This document shows, piece by piece, positions 1 through 8,970 of a stretch of 64,000 nucleotides of DNA. The translations under genes and the position numbers were made by a program. How positions within the stretch are numbered: the first letter of the stretch is position 1; each line of letters begins with the position of its first letter. Source of the stretch: Alphaproteobacteria bacterium (GTDB lineage: Bacteria; Pseudomonadota; Alphaproteobacteria; Elsterales; Elsteraceae); assembly GCA_004292755.1 (NCBI GenBank), contig RDXE01000034.1, forward strand, positions 37,021 to 101,020. Direction: 5' to 3'. The notes under the pieces are model-generated. The model did no database searches. It was not told the origin of the DNA and was given only the letters and a program-made list of their open reading frames with translations.

Positions 1-287
1 TGGGTTGCCTCGATTGCCCCGAAGCAGGCGGCCCACGGACCATCGGCGATCATCTGCTCGGTCTGATACACCCGGTCGGTGAAGGCCGCCCGCAACGGCA
101 CTTGCCAATTGCGGCGAAACGCGGCGAGGCCTTGCTTGGTGCCGCAGCCAACATTGCCTCGCCAGACGAAGGCCTCGTGGAAATGGGCGGCCATGTCATT
201 GGAGTTGGCGCCCAGCGCCGCCTCCATACGCTGCACCACCGCCAGCGTGGCCTCTGACTGGGCACGGTGATCCAACCCCGCGCTCAT
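1..287 (-). CDS. SnoaL-like (NTF2-fold) protein, 3' part cut by window edge
   Basis: An open frame begins with ATG at 287, overlapping the TGA of the ABC ATPase gene as ATGA, and runs off the window after about 95 codons. The readable part shows a helical start followed by the pattern of SnoaL-like/NTF2-fold proteins (motifs HEAFVWRG and AFTDRVYQ). SnoaL-like proteins form small cone-shaped barrels, often with cyclase, isomerase or binding roles; the reaction here is unknown. The four-base overlap makes it the last visible gene of the importer operon. A second, larger SnoaL-like gene lies at the other end of the transporter cluster, so these proteins probably act on the imported compound or its product. 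The family call is by eye. Confidence 0.6.
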   Translation of the reverse strand, partial: MSAGLDHRAQSEATLAVVQRMEAALGANSNDMAAHFHEAFVWRGNVGCGTKQGLAAFRRNWQVPLRAAFTDRVYQTEQMIADGPWAACFGAIEAT

Positions 288-1342
288 GACAGCGACCGCG
301 GCAGACGCTGGCCACTGGCTGCGTCAAACAAGTGGCACAGGCTCGCCGGCACATGGGCCGACAGGGTGGCACCGATCGGGGCAGAGAAATCCTTCGCGGC
401 TTTGATGGCGGCAAAGGCCCCTCCACCCAACTGCAAGGTTGCCATGGAGGAGTCACCCAACAATTCCATCGAATAGACCGGCGCTGCGATTTCGCCCTCG
501 GCCACGATGGCCGCATCCTCCGCCCGGAACCCAAGGGTGACCGGGCCATTGGGGCAGACGAACCCTGGCACCCGCACGCCGGGGGCCGAGAACACGCCAC
601 CCTGCACCTCGCCTGGGATCAGGTTCATGGCCGGGTTGCCAATGAACGAGGCGACAAAGGTGTTGGCTGGTTGGTCATAGATCTGCAGCGGCGTGCCCAC
701 CTGCTGCACCTCGCCCTTGTTCATCACCACCACGCGATCTGCCAGCGTCATTGCTTCGATTTGATCGTGGGTGACGTAGATGGTGGTGGTTTTCAGCTCA
801 TGATGCAGGTTCTTGATCTGGGCACGCGTGGAAACACGCAGCTTGGCATCCAGGTTCGACAGAGGCTCGTCCATCAAGAACACCCGCGGCTTGCGCACAA
901 TCGCGCGCGCCAGCGCCACGCGCTGGCGTTGCCCACCCGATAGGGCGGCGGGCTTGCGGTCCAGGAGTTCGGTCAACTCAACGGTCTGTGCCGCCCGCAT
1001 CACCCGCTCGTGATGATCCGCTTCGGGGATTTTGCGCACTTTCAGGGGAAAGCGGATGTTTTCGTACACCGTCATGGTCGGATACAGCCCATAGGACTGA
1101 AACACCATGGCGATGTCCCGATCCTTCGGGTCCAGATCATTGACCACACGATTGCCAACGCGGATTTCGCCCTCGCTCACATCCTCCAGGCCCGCGATCA
1201 TCCGCATGGTGGTGGTCTTGCCGCAGCCAGACGGGCCCAGCAGCACCAGGAACTCGCCATCGGCGATGGTCAAGTTCAAGGTTTTCACGCCGACCACGCC
1301 GCCCCAGCGCTTCGACAGATTGATCAGCTGGATGTCGGCCAT
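284..1342 (-). CDS. ABC transporter ATP-binding protein, MalK/UgpC type
   Basis: Energising subunit of a CUT1-type carbohydrate importer, acting at the inner face of the cytoplasmic membrane. Visible motifs in order: Walker A GPSGCGKT at about residues 36-43, Q-loop VFQSYGLYP, signature LSGGQRQR, Walker [12 protein letters not shown] and switch histidine in YVTHDQIEA. After about residue 235 comes the TOBE/MOP-type regulatory domain usual for MalK/UgpC/MsmX proteins. The length of 352 residues is normal. It is the fourth gene of the cluster binding protein-permease-permease-ATPase and overlaps the downstream SnoaL-like gene by four bases. The substrate cannot be read from the ATPase. Confidence 0.93.
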   Translation of the reverse strand: MADIQLINLSKRWGGVVGVKTLNLTIADGEFLVLLGPSGCGKTTTMRMIAGLEDVSEGEIRVGNRVVNDLDPKDRDIAMVFQSYGLYPTMTVYENIRFPLKVRKIPEADHHERVMRAAQTVELTELLDRKPAALSGGQRQRVALARAIVRKPRVFLMDEPLSNLDAKLRVSTRAQIKNLHHELKTTTIYVTHDQIEAMTLADRVVVMNKGEVQQVGTPLQIYDQPANTFVASFIGNPAMNLIPGEVQGGVFSAPGVRVPGFVCPNGPVTLGFRAEDAAIVAEGEIAAPVYSMELLGDSSMATLQLGGGAFAAIKAAKDFSAPIGATLSAHVPASLCHLFDAASGQRLPRSLS

Positions 1343-1345
1343 AGC

Positions 1346-2230
1346 TTACCCCTTCACCGCGCCAGCCGTGAGGCCGGAGACGATTTGGCGTTGGAAGAAC
1401 ATCACCAGCAAAAACAACGGTGCCGTCACCGACACCACTGCTGCGACGGCAAACATCACATTGCCTTCCGTCTGGGTCGTGCCCAGGAAGCTGGCGATCT
1501 TGGGAATCATGGTCTGATTTTCCTTGGACAGCAGCATCGCCGTGACCACGAAGTCATTGTAAGCCAGCAGGAAGGAGAACAACCCCGTGGTGATCACTCC
1601 CGGCCACATCACCGGGATGATCACGTGACGAAAAGCTTGGAACTGGGTGCAGCCGTCCACCCGTGCACTCTCATCCAAGTCCTTCGGGATGTTCTTGAAG
1701 AACGCTGTCAGCATCCACAGCGTGAAGGGCTGATTGATCGCCACCAGCACAATGATCGCCGTGCCAAGATGACCCCACAGGTTCCACTGATAGAACGGCA
1801 GCAGATAACCAGACACCAGGGTGATCGGCGGCATGGCGCGAAACACCAGGGCCAGGATCAACAGCCAGAACGTATAGCGATAGGTCGACCGGCTGAGGGC
1901 ATAGCCGCCCAACGTGCCAAAGGTCAGCGAGATCACGACCACCGAGACAACCACAAGCCCGGTGTTGAGGGAGGAACGCCAAAACTCCTCCTGCACCCAG
2001 GCGCCGTAATAGCCAGCACCCGTGAAGGCGCTGCCATGGTCCGCCAGGGTCAAGGGGCCGAACAGGGCGTTTTGCCAACTGGCTTTGGAGAAGAAGTCCC
2101 CCTCCACTTTGAAGCTGCCCCAGAGCGTCCAGGCAAAGGGGAAGATCGCCAAGATCAACCACAGCACAAGAAACCCAGTCAGCAGCAACGCAAGCGGCAG
2201 GGGGCGCCGCTCCTGTCGAGAGGAGATCAT
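1346..2230 (-). CDS. Carbohydrate ABC transporter permease, MalG/UgpE-like
   Basis: Inner-membrane permease of the importer with six likely membrane spans. The first is close to the N-terminus and the typical EAA-loop region, with a G and acidic residues, lies near positions 185-200 (motif ESARVDGCTQ). The longer frame upstream of 2230 is not needed: ATG at 2230 overlaps the TGA of the preceding permease as ATGA, so translation is probably coupled. From this start the protein has 294 residues, normal for MalG-like permeases. It ends 3 nt before the ATPase gene starts. Confidence 0.9.
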   Translation of the reverse strand: MISSRQERRPLPLALLLTGFLVLWLILAIFPFAWTLWGSFKVEGDFFSKASWQNALFGPLTLADHGSAFTGAGYYGAWVQEEFWRSSLNTGLVVVSVVVISLTFGTLGGYALSRSTYRYTFWLLILALVFRAMPPITLVSGYLLPFYQWNLWGHLGTAIIVLVAINQPFTLWMLTAFFKNIPKDLDESARVDGCTQFQAFRHVIIPVMWPGVITTGLFSFLLAYNDFVVTAMLLSKENQTMIPKIASFLGTTQTEGNVMFAVAAVVSVTAPLFLLVMFFQRQIVSGLTAGAVKG

Positions 2231-3258
2231 CGCCCACTCCCTGTGCCGAATTGGCGCCAAGTCCGCACCAAGGCCGGTGCCAGCAACACCAACACGCCCA
2301 CAATCGTCAGCACCGAGGTGGCGGCAGCAGACGACAAGCGCCGCGTCTCCCCGCCCAAATCCGAATAGATGAAGTACGACAAGGATTGGGCGTGCGCCGC
2401 AGCGTTGAAACTGACGATTGGCTCAAACACGCGGAAGTTATCCATGATCTTGATCAAGAACATGAACACTGTCAGCGGCATCAGGTGCGGTAGAACAATG
2501 TATCGAATGCGTTGCCAGCGTGAGGCACCGTCCAGCCGTGCGCTTTCCAAACTATCCTGTGGCACAGTCTGCAAACCAGCATAGTACACGACAAACGCAA
2601 AGGGAGAGGTGGACCAGATGCCATACACAATCAGCATGATCCACGTCAGGGGTGTTGAGGCTTTCAGAGACAAATCAGGATCATTTGCGACCCATTGCAC
2701 CGCAGCCCCAATAATCCCGCGGGAATCTACCATCCAGAACAGGATCAAAGCACCAACCAACGGCGTCACAATCATCGGCAACAGCGAGAAGAAAATGACC
2801 GGCCCCCGAAACAACCGCGGGATGGCGTTAACCGCTAAGGCCACCACAAAGCCTAACAGGATCGATAACGGCGTAACGAACGCCATGTAGGTCAAGGTGA
2901 AGAACAGCGCCTTGTAAAAAGGCAGCGACATCACTCGGTCAATGAAGGCGCCCAAAGTAGTGGTGCGTTGCCAGGCTTCAGCAATCTCGCCAAACGCCAG
3001 ATGCGATTGATCGGTATAAATGCCCAAGCCGACAAACCGACCGAGCGGGCGCTCTTCTTGCAGCTTCGCCGTCGCAGCTTGGTCAATCACGGTGGATTTG
3101 GTGCAGCCGAATGGCGTGCAGTTTTCCACTTCGACCACCACACGACCATGGGGGGCGTGGACCGACTGGATCAGCACGGAGATCATCGGCAGAGCGATGA
3201 ACAACAGCATCGCCGTTGCAGATGGCAGGAAGAACCTGAGGAACGTGCCGTGAGTCAT
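2227..3258 (-). CDS. Carbohydrate ABC transporter permease, MalF/UgpA-like
   Basis: Second inner-membrane permease, 343 residues. After the first membrane span a periplasmic segment contains two cysteines spaced CTPFGC, which could form a small disulfide. Further spans follow, with an EAA loop near ESARLDGASRW. It partners the MalG-like permease encoded immediately downstream with a 4-nt overlap. A 125-nt spacer containing a strong hairpin separates it from the binding-protein gene, an arrangement that usually leaves more binding protein than permease. Confidence 0.9.
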   Translation of the reverse strand: MTHGTFLRFFLPSATAMLLFIALPMISVLIQSVHAPHGRVVVEVENCTPFGCTKSTVIDQAATAKLQEERPLGRFVGLGIYTDQSHLAFGEIAEAWQRTTTLGAFIDRVMSLPFYKALFFTLTYMAFVTPLSILLGFVVALAVNAIPRLFRGPVIFFSLLPMIVTPLVGALILFWMVDSRGIIGAAVQWVANDPDLSLKASTPLTWIMLIVYGIWSTSPFAFVVYYAGLQTVPQDSLESARLDGASRWQRIRYIVLPHLMPLTVFMFLIKIMDNFRVFEPIVSFNAAAHAQSLSYFIYSDLGGETRRLSSAAATSVLTIVGVLVLLAPALVRTWRQFGTGSGR

Positions 3259-3346
3259 GCCCCCTCCTTCGGCGCCGCGGCGCCAGCGGGCAGATGCGAA
3301 ATGGCAGCGGTGCGCGGTGTTTGGTCAGCAGGACCAACAGCAGCAA

Positions 3347-3368
3347 GGTGGCGACTGCTGTCGCCACC
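3347..3368 (-). other. Intercistronic hairpin between binding-protein and permease genes
   Basis: A perfect 9-bp inverted repeat, GGTGGCGAC-TGCT-GTCGCCACC, lies 15 nt after the binding-protein stop codon. It is not followed by a T-run on the minus strand, so it looks like an mRNA-stabilising or attenuating hairpin and not a full terminator. Confidence 0.6.
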
Positions 3369-3383
3369 CGCTTGTGTTGTTGG

Positions 3384-4667
3384 CTACTTCAGGAAGCCTT
3401 TTTCCGTGGCAGCCGTGCTGTAGGCCTTTTCGATGTCCGCCAGCGTGGTTGCGGCATCCTTGCGGCCCTGGAAGAAGGCGGCCAAGCCATCACCCAACGC
3501 CGTGTGCAGCAAGCCCATGTACGGCAGCATCGGATAGGGCTTGGTGCCCATCGCGACGCTCTGGATCACGCCCTGGTTGACCGGTGCCGGGCGATAGCCC
3601 GCGATCATCCACACAGCCTGCCCCATGGTTTCATCGGTCAGGATCGAGGGGGAGATGCCGTTCTTCAACGCCAGGAACGTCGCACGGGCGTCATCATCGG
3701 AGATGTTGCGCGCAACGGTCCAACCATCCCACCACAGGGTGGTGGCTGGGATGCTGCCGCCGCCCACTGTCATCGGACCGGCAACGGCCGTGTTGTCAGC
3801 GACGCGCGGATCATTCCCCTCACGCCCCATCAGCACGCCGGTACGTGAGCCCCACATGTTCATCATCGCCACATTGCCAGCACGCCATTCGGCCGAGGTG
3901 GCGTTGGAGTCGTGGGTCAGGAAGTCGGGGTGCATCAGCTCAGACAATTGCTTCAGAACCGTCAGCGTCGCCACCCCTTGCGGGTTGTTGATCGCGACTT
4001 CCGGGCTGCCCGGCTTAAAGAACTCACCACCATGACCAAGGTACATGTTGATGAACTCTTGGGCGAGGTTCCAGCCAGACTGGAACGCGCCACCAATTGG
4101 ATTGCGCAGGATGCCGCGCTCGCGGATCAGGCGACCGATGCGGATCATGTCCTCATAGGTCTTCGGCGGCTGAGCGCCCACCTGGTCCAGGATATCCTTG
4201 CGATAGACTAGATGCTGGGCATTCGCCATGAAGGCCACGGCCATCACCCGACCATCAATGGTCACCAGCTGGTTGCGCGGGATGTCCTGGCCGTGGGCCG
4301 CGATCAGCGCATCCAGTGGCCGGATCACATTCTCGTTGATCAGCGCCACAATTGACGATGTGGCAACAATCGCCGAAGTGTATTCAGCCGGGTTCCCCTG
4401 CATGCCAGCCACATTGATGCGCTGGTGATTGGCCGTCAGGTTGGAGCGCACAGTCAAGCTGCCGGTTTGGCAGCGTGCGGCATTGGCTGCCACTGTGCGA
4501 ATCGCTGGGAATTCATTGCCAACGATGTTCACCCGCCCAGTGGTGACACCGCAGTTTACCTGTGCCGCTGCTGGCGCCGCCGCCGTCAGGGCTGCCACCA
4601 GCACAGTGCTGGCAAGGCCCGCCACAACAGTCGCCCGCGGCATGGCCCGATTCATTATGGACAACAT
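3384..4667 (-). CDS. Periplasmic sugar-binding protein of the ABC importer
   Basis: CUT1-family extracellular solute-binding protein. ATG at 4667 is chosen because GGGAG precedes it by about 7 nt and it opens a signal peptide: basic start, hydrophobic stretch and a cleavage-like AAPAAAQ near residue 36. The mature part has the two-lobed binding-protein pattern, including the conserved TYEDMI and an ordered C-terminus ending in a short helix typical of these proteins. It captures the substrate in the periplasm and delivers it to the two permeases. The promoter upstream carries a double LacI-type operator, so expression is probably substrate-inducible. Substrate is unknown. Upstream start codons would add a proline-rich tail before the signal peptide and are unlikely. 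Confidence 0.9.
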   Translation of the reverse strand: MLSIMNRAMPRATVVAGLASTVLVAALTAAAPAAAQVNCGVTTGRVNIVGNEFPAIRTVAANAARCQTGSLTVRSNLTANHQRINVAGMQGNPAEYTSAIVATSSIVALINENVIRPLDALIAAHGQDIPRNQLVTIDGRVMAVAFMANAQHLVYRKDILDQVGAQPPKTYEDMIRIGRLIRERGILRNPIGGAFQSGWNLAQEFINMYLGHGGEFFKPGSPEVAINNPQGVATLTVLKQLSELMHPDFLTHDSNATSAEWRAGNVAMMNMWGSRTGVLMGREGNDPRVADNTAVAGPMTVGGGSIPATTLWWDGWTVARNISDDDARATFLALKNGISPSILTDETMGQAVWMIAGYRPAPVNQGVIQSVAMGTKPYPMLPYMGLLHTALGDGLAAFFQGRKDAATTLADIEKAYSTAATEKGFLK

Positions 4668-4749
4668 CAGCCACTCCCTCCCCCAAAAGGTTGGCGGCGG
4701 GACCCTCCCCCCGCGGCCAAAACCGTTCGCCCAATCAGGCAATCACGTC

Positions 4750-4789
4750 TTGCAAACGTATGCAACCGCGATCTTGCATACGTTTGCAA
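4750..4789. promoter_or_regulatory. Paired LacI-family operators in a divergent promoter
   Basis: Two 16-bp elements, TTGCAAACGTATGCAA (4750-4765) and TTGCATACGTTTGCAA (4774-4789), are exact reverse complements of each other with an 8-nt spacer. Each is itself a near-palindrome around a central CG, the hallmark of LacI/GalR-family operators. They lie 83 nt upstream of the binding-protein start (minus) and 52 nt upstream of the SnoaL-like start (plus), so one repressor could control both directions. No LacI-type regulator gene lies inside the window. Confidence 0.75.
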
Positions 4790-4841
4790 TCTGCGGAACA
4801 GTCGTCCCTGCGGGCCGCGGCCCAAACTGGGGGGTGACACA

Positions 4842-5921
4842 ATGGTTCCAGGGTTTGATCCGGGGGCGTCGCCCTCCCCCACAGTGCGCCGCGCAGTGCA
4901 TCAGCGCCTGACCACCCTGGCCGAAGCATCCCCCGCGGCCAGCGAGGCCGCCCTGGCCGCCCTGGCCAGGCCCGATGCGCTGTGGCGGGTCGCCCACCCC
5001 ATCAATCACTGCACCGGCTTGGCCGAGGTGCTGACCCGCGCGCTCCTGCCCCTGAAACATGCGTTCCCCGATCTGGAACGGCGGGATGTGATCTTCGTCG
5101 GTGGTTGCTACCAGGGACGAAGCTACCTCGCCGCTGTCGGCCATTATTGCGGCACCATGCGGGGGGATTGGCTCGGGATCCCCGCCACCCGCCGACCGAT
5201 CTATCTGCGCTATGGCGAAGTATACCAGATCGATGGTGAGGGCGCGGTGGTCCAGGCCACTCTGTTGTGGGATGTGCTGGACGTGATGCGTCAGGCGGGC
5301 GTTTGGCCGCTGGTGCCCCCGCTCGGCAGCCCGGAACAGTGGCCCGCCCCGCTCACGGCGGACGGGATCCGTTTTGACCTTTCAGACCCTGCCGACGCCC
5401 AGGCTAGCATCACCCAAACCATCGCCATGCACGGCACTCTGGCGGAGTTCAAGGATCGCACCCAGCTCAGCCGCGAGAACTTGATCGCCATGCCCCAACG
5501 TGCCCACTGGCACCCGCGCATGATGTGGTACGGCCCTGCGGGCATCGGCACGACCCGCGGGTTAGACGGATTTGTCGACGGCCATCAACTGCCCTTCCGC
5601 ATCGCCTTCGACCGCCCACAAGGCAGCTTTGAGGAGGTACAAGCCGAGCGCGCGCGCCACGGCGCTGGGCACTATATCCGCATCGGCGACGGCCCCTACT
5701 CCGTCACCGGTGGCTGGCCCTCGGTCTATGCCATCCACGCCGGTGGCGGTTTCTGCGGCTTACCACCAACGGGTCGGCCGGTGACCATGCGGGTGATGGA
5801 TTTTTACCTCCACCATGAGGGGCTGATCCGCGAAAACTGGGTTCCCCTCGACATGCTCGATCTCTTGCAGCAAATGGGTTTCGACGCCCTTGCCCGGATG
5901 GCCGAGGTGCTGCGCCGGTAG
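4842..5921 (+). CDS. SnoaL-like protein, two-domain, linked to the sugar importer
   Basis: A 359-residue protein transcribed divergently from the importer. ATG at 4842 follows GGGGGTG at a good distance; the open frame upstream would read through the operator and is rejected. The sequence has two NTF2/SnoaL-like halves: the first around YLRYGEVYQIDGEG, the second around HPRMMWYGPAGIGTTRG and ending at DMLDLLQQMGFD. Such proteins are annotated as ester cyclase or nuclear transport factor 2 family and are often found beside carbohydrate ABC transporters in Alphaproteobacteria. A role in processing the imported compound is inferred from position only; no catalytic residues can be assigned with confidence. 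Confidence 0.75.
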   Translation: MVPGFDPGASPSPTVRRAVHQRLTTLAEASPAASEAALAALARPDALWRVAHPINHCTGLAEVLTRALLPLKHAFPDLERRDVIFVGGCYQGRSYLAAVGHYCGTMRGDWLGIPATRRPIYLRYGEVYQIDGEGAVVQATLLWDVLDVMRQAGVWPLVPPLGSPEQWPAPLTADGIRFDLSDPADAQASITQTIAMHGTLAEFKDRTQLSRENLIAMPQRAHWHPRMMWYGPAGIGTTRGLDGFVDGHQLPFRIAFDRPQGSFEEVQAERARHGAGHYIRIGDGPYSVTGGWPSVYAIHAGGGFCGLPPTGRPVTMRVMDFYLHHEGLIRENWVPLDMLDLLQQMGFDALARMAEVLRR

Positions 5922-5957
5922 CACAGGGTCCCAAGCATACGGCAGGCGGAGGCGACC

Positions 5958-8753
5958 TCAACCTGGGAACAAGGTGAAATCGCTCAACGCCAGAGAGGTC
6001 ACGCCCGGCAGAATTGCGATTGTCTGCAAACTACCTCCAGCAACAAAAGCATCATCATCATAAACAATCCGCGTCTCAGTTGGGCTGCTGATGAAATAAA
6101 ATGCACGATTGCCGCCGGTATAGGAACTTGTGATCTGCGCTATCCTTTCATCAATTGCAACCAAGTTGGCAGGAGTGAAGGTAACGTCCGTACCGCTAAT
6201 GGCATAGGCAGAGGAAACGCCACTGGTGAGCGTTGGCACTGTCAGGCTGGCAAGGTTTGTTGCGAGTGTGTTGGCTGGATTGACTGCTTGGCCCTGGAAC
6301 CCTGTGGGCAGCACCAACGGGTTCGCGAAGAAGCTGTTGGTCAGTCCAATCCGATCCTGCCCTGGGGTGAAGTCAGTGACGAGATCCCAGGAGCCGACGA
6401 TAAAACTGTCAGCGCCTGTCCCACCGGTCAGGGTGTCCGCCCCTTGACCGCCCTGCAGGGTATCGGCGCCATCACCGCCCGTGATGGTATCGCGACCAAA
6501 ACCACCGCTCAGCATGTCATTCCCTGAGCCACCGTTGACGACGTTGTGAGTCCCTTGCGAAACCACGGCGTCGGTGGTGGAGGCATTCAGCACCTGGTCG
6601 CGGGCGAAGCCAGTTTGAATGCGTCCGACCCAGCCTGGATTGGCGGTCAGCGCGGTTTCCAGCGTTGTTGCGTCGGCTGCATTCAATTGAATGGTCAACA
6701 CACTGGCATCACTGGCCAGAACCGCGCTCTGCACCGTCGCAAGGCTCAGGGGAATGTCGGTGCCATCTGCGCCGTTGTTGGTGAGATCGAAGACAAAGCG
6801 ACCAAGATCCAGCCGTGTGCGGAAATCAACTGCCGCTGGATTGCTCAGCTCGTTGGTCCCCAGCATGTTTCGAAGCGCCAGACCATCGATCAGCAACTGA
6901 TCACTGGCAGCCAGATACTGAATACCTTGGAACGAAACCGACGGTGCGGTCCCGTCAATCACAATTGCCGCATTGGCAGCCAAAGACCCCGTGGCTGTTC
7001 CAGTCGGCACTGTTGGCGTGACCGGACGACCGAACTGGTCGGAAATGCTACCGCCGATCACCTGCAAGGCCACGCTGGATTGTGCATCCAAGTCGGTGGA
7101 GTTTTGACCGCTGGCAACAGTGTAGGAAAAGGTGAGTGTGTTGGTGCCACTGCCGGAGGCATAGGTGGCTGTTCCCCCGCTCGATAAGGCGAGGGTTGGC
7201 GCCCCGGTCACGGTGACGGTGCCGCCAAACTGTACCGTGACCGAAACAGTCTGCCCAATGCCCCGCGCGACCGACGGGGTGGGTGATCCGAGCGCAACCA
7301 CACCCACAGTTGCAACTGCGCCAACGGTTGCTTGAACCGTGCCACTGGCAGCAGAACTGTTGCCCGCCACGTCCGATGCAAATCCAGCCACCATGGTCAA
7401 GCGGTCAAACGTGCCATCCGCGGACCCAAAGCCGCTGAGACCGGTCAATGCGGCGCGCGCAGCGCTGGTCAAGGAGAGCACCAGAGACGTGTCAGAGTTA
7501 ACCGTGGCATCACTAAAGCTCGACGCGCCAAGCGTGGCGTCGATTGTGCCGTCATTGTTCAGATCAAGCGAGATCGCCGAACCACCGAGGCGTGACAGGA
7601 TCGAGCCGGAGTTGTTGCCAAACGGCAAGAACCCGCTGAAGCCCGCACCCGTCAGGGTCAAGGTGCTGGCGTCGGTGGCGAACCCAGCGCTTGTCAGCGT
7701 GGGCGCAGGCGCCTGCCCGTCGATCACGGCTGTGCTGGTGCCGCTTAACGACTTGGCCGATCCAACGGATGGCAGCGTCAACACAGCCTCGCGACCCGTC
7801 AGGGAGCGCATCGTCACACCAGAAGCCAGCGCCAAAGCGCTGGTGCTGGTGTAGTCCAACTCCAATGTCTGAGCGGCACCGGAGTAGGTGTAGGTAAACT
7901 GCAGGGTGTTGGTACCAGAGCCACCGGCATAGGCCACAGGGCCGGGACCATTGATACCCAAAGACACAGGGTCAACACCGCTCGTCGCACCAGCAACCAC
8001 CACGGGTTGGTCGAACGCAACGGAAATCGTCACGCTTTGACCCATCCGATACTCGCCCGACGGCGCGGTGACCGACAGGACAACCGGGTCAGTCCGACCC
8101 GCAAACGCGCTTCCCAAGGGCGTGTCAGGCGGCAGCGTCAAACCGGATGGTACGGCCAAGGGGGGTGCCGTGGCAGGGCCAACCCAGTCATTGGGGATGG
8201 TCGACCCATAGCGCTGCCACAAGGCGGTGAGGTCCGTTCCCGTCGGTGGTGTGAACCCTGGCGTAAAGATGGCGACGTCAGTCACTCGATCAAACGCCGT
8301 TTCCAGGTTTCCACTTGCAATTGCTGCTGTGAATACGGGGTCGTAGGCGAAATTTGCCAAAGAAATCCCATTGCCAAGTGCTCGTGGCTCCTTAATCCCG
8401 AAAGTTACAAAATGGTCCCAAGCAGTCATTTGGCCGGCAAAAACTGCTCCGGCAACGTCTGGATTGGCACTGAGATAGGCACTCGGACTGAAAACCGCCG
8501 ATGCAGTTCGCCCTTCCACGCGACCAAAGGCTTGGTGATGGCCGAACGCTGTGGTGGAGCCCGCAGCCACAGCACTGGCCACGTCTGGATTCTGCTGAAG
8601 GTAGAGTTTGGTGTCAAAAAATGCACTGGGGTCGCGTCCCTCCCGCCGACCGAACACTTCAAAGTGCTGCTCCGCCGTGAAGGCACCTGCAGTCACAGCA
8701 GCTGCTACATCAGGGTTGCGCGACAGGTAGAAGCTGGAATCGAAGCGCGACAT
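5958..8753 (-). CDS. RTX-type calcium-binding protein with Ig-like domains, probably type I secreted
   Basis: A 931-residue protein without an N-terminal signal peptide. Residues about 1-125 hold three repeats of about 40 residues with the core YLxxNPDVAxAVxxG...HFxxFGxxEGR. Residues about 210-610 hold repeated Ig-like beta-rich units rich in Ser, Thr and Gly, with recurring VIDG and SGTNTL motifs. Residues about 736-790 carry RTX nonapeptides (GGSGNDML, GGDGADTL, GGTGADSF), which bind calcium outside the cell. The C-terminus ends in a hydrophobic stretch (SDFTLFPG), as in type I secretion substrates. No type I exporter genes are in the window. A surface or adhesion role is inferred. Confidence 0.8.
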   Translation of the reverse strand: MSRFDSSFYLSRNPDVAAAVTAGAFTAEQHFEVFGRREGRDPSAFFDTKLYLQQNPDVASAVAAGSTTAFGHHQAFGRVEGRTASAVFSPSAYLSANPDVAGAVFAGQMTAWDHFVTFGIKEPRALGNGISLANFAYDPVFTAAIASGNLETAFDRVTDVAIFTPGFTPPTGTDLTALWQRYGSTIPNDWVGPATAPPLAVPSGLTLPPDTPLGSAFAGRTDPVVLSVTAPSGEYRMGQSVTISVAFDQPVVVAGATSGVDPVSLGINGPGPVAYAGGSGTNTLQFTYTYSGAAQTLELDYTSTSALALASGVTMRSLTGREAVLTLPSVGSAKSLSGTSTAVIDGQAPAPTLTSAGFATDASTLTLTGAGFSGFLPFGNNSGSILSRLGGSAISLDLNNDGTIDATLGASSFSDATVNSDTSLVLSLTSAARAALTGLSGFGSADGTFDRLTMVAGFASDVAGNSSAASGTVQATVGAVATVGVVALGSPTPSVARGIGQTVSVTVQFGGTVTVTGAPTLALSSGGTATYASGSGTNTLTFSYTVASGQNSTDLDAQSSVALQVIGGSISDQFGRPVTPTVPTGTATGSLAANAAIVIDGTAPSVSFQGIQYLAASDQLLIDGLALRNMLGTNELSNPAAVDFRTRLDLGRFVFDLTNNGADGTDIPLSLATVQSAVLASDASVLTIQLNAADATTLETALTANPGWVGRIQTGFARDQVLNASTTDAVVSQGTHNVVNGGSGNDMLSGGFGRDTITGGDGADTLQGGQGADTLTGGTGADSFIVGSWDLVTDFTPGQDRIGLTNSFFANPLVLPTGFQGQAVNPANTLATNLASLTVPTLTSGVSSAYAISGTDVTFTPANLVAIDERIAQITSSYTGGNRAFYFISSPTETRIVYDDDAFVAGGSLQTIAILPGVTSLALSDFTLFPG

Positions 8754-8803
8754 AGTTAACCTACTGCAGTCTTTAAAGTTACCGCCAGACCACGGTTGGC
8801 GCG

Positions 8804-8832
8804 CTCATATCAAAGCCATTTAACGACTTCAA
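8804..8832 (-). promoter_or_regulatory. Candidate sigma-70 promoter of the RTX gene
   Basis: On the minus strand TTGAAG (8827-8832) is followed after 17 nt by TATGAG (8804-8809), about 50 nt before the RTX start codon. The elements are only moderate matches to the consensus. Confidence 0.4.
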
Positions 8833-8970
8833 GGCGAAATATACTGACACGATCGTCGCATCTGCTTATTTTAGGTATAAACTTCGGGGTTTTTGCAGCC
8901 CCTGGGCTCGCGTTGCTCGCACCAACTGCCGCAGAACTCCAGATCAGTGACTCACGGGTAGGGGGCTCGG

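Noticed and set aside
1010..2368. Long plus-strand frame (452 codons) opposite the permease genes
   Set aside because: It lies fully antisense to two clear membrane permeases, is rich in His, Gln and Arg as expected of a shadow frame in GC-rich DNA, and has no ribosome site.
4425..4841. Upstream extension of the SnoaL-like gene at 4842
   Set aside because: It would run through the operator and the binding-protein signal peptide region; the ATG at 4842 has a good ribosome site.
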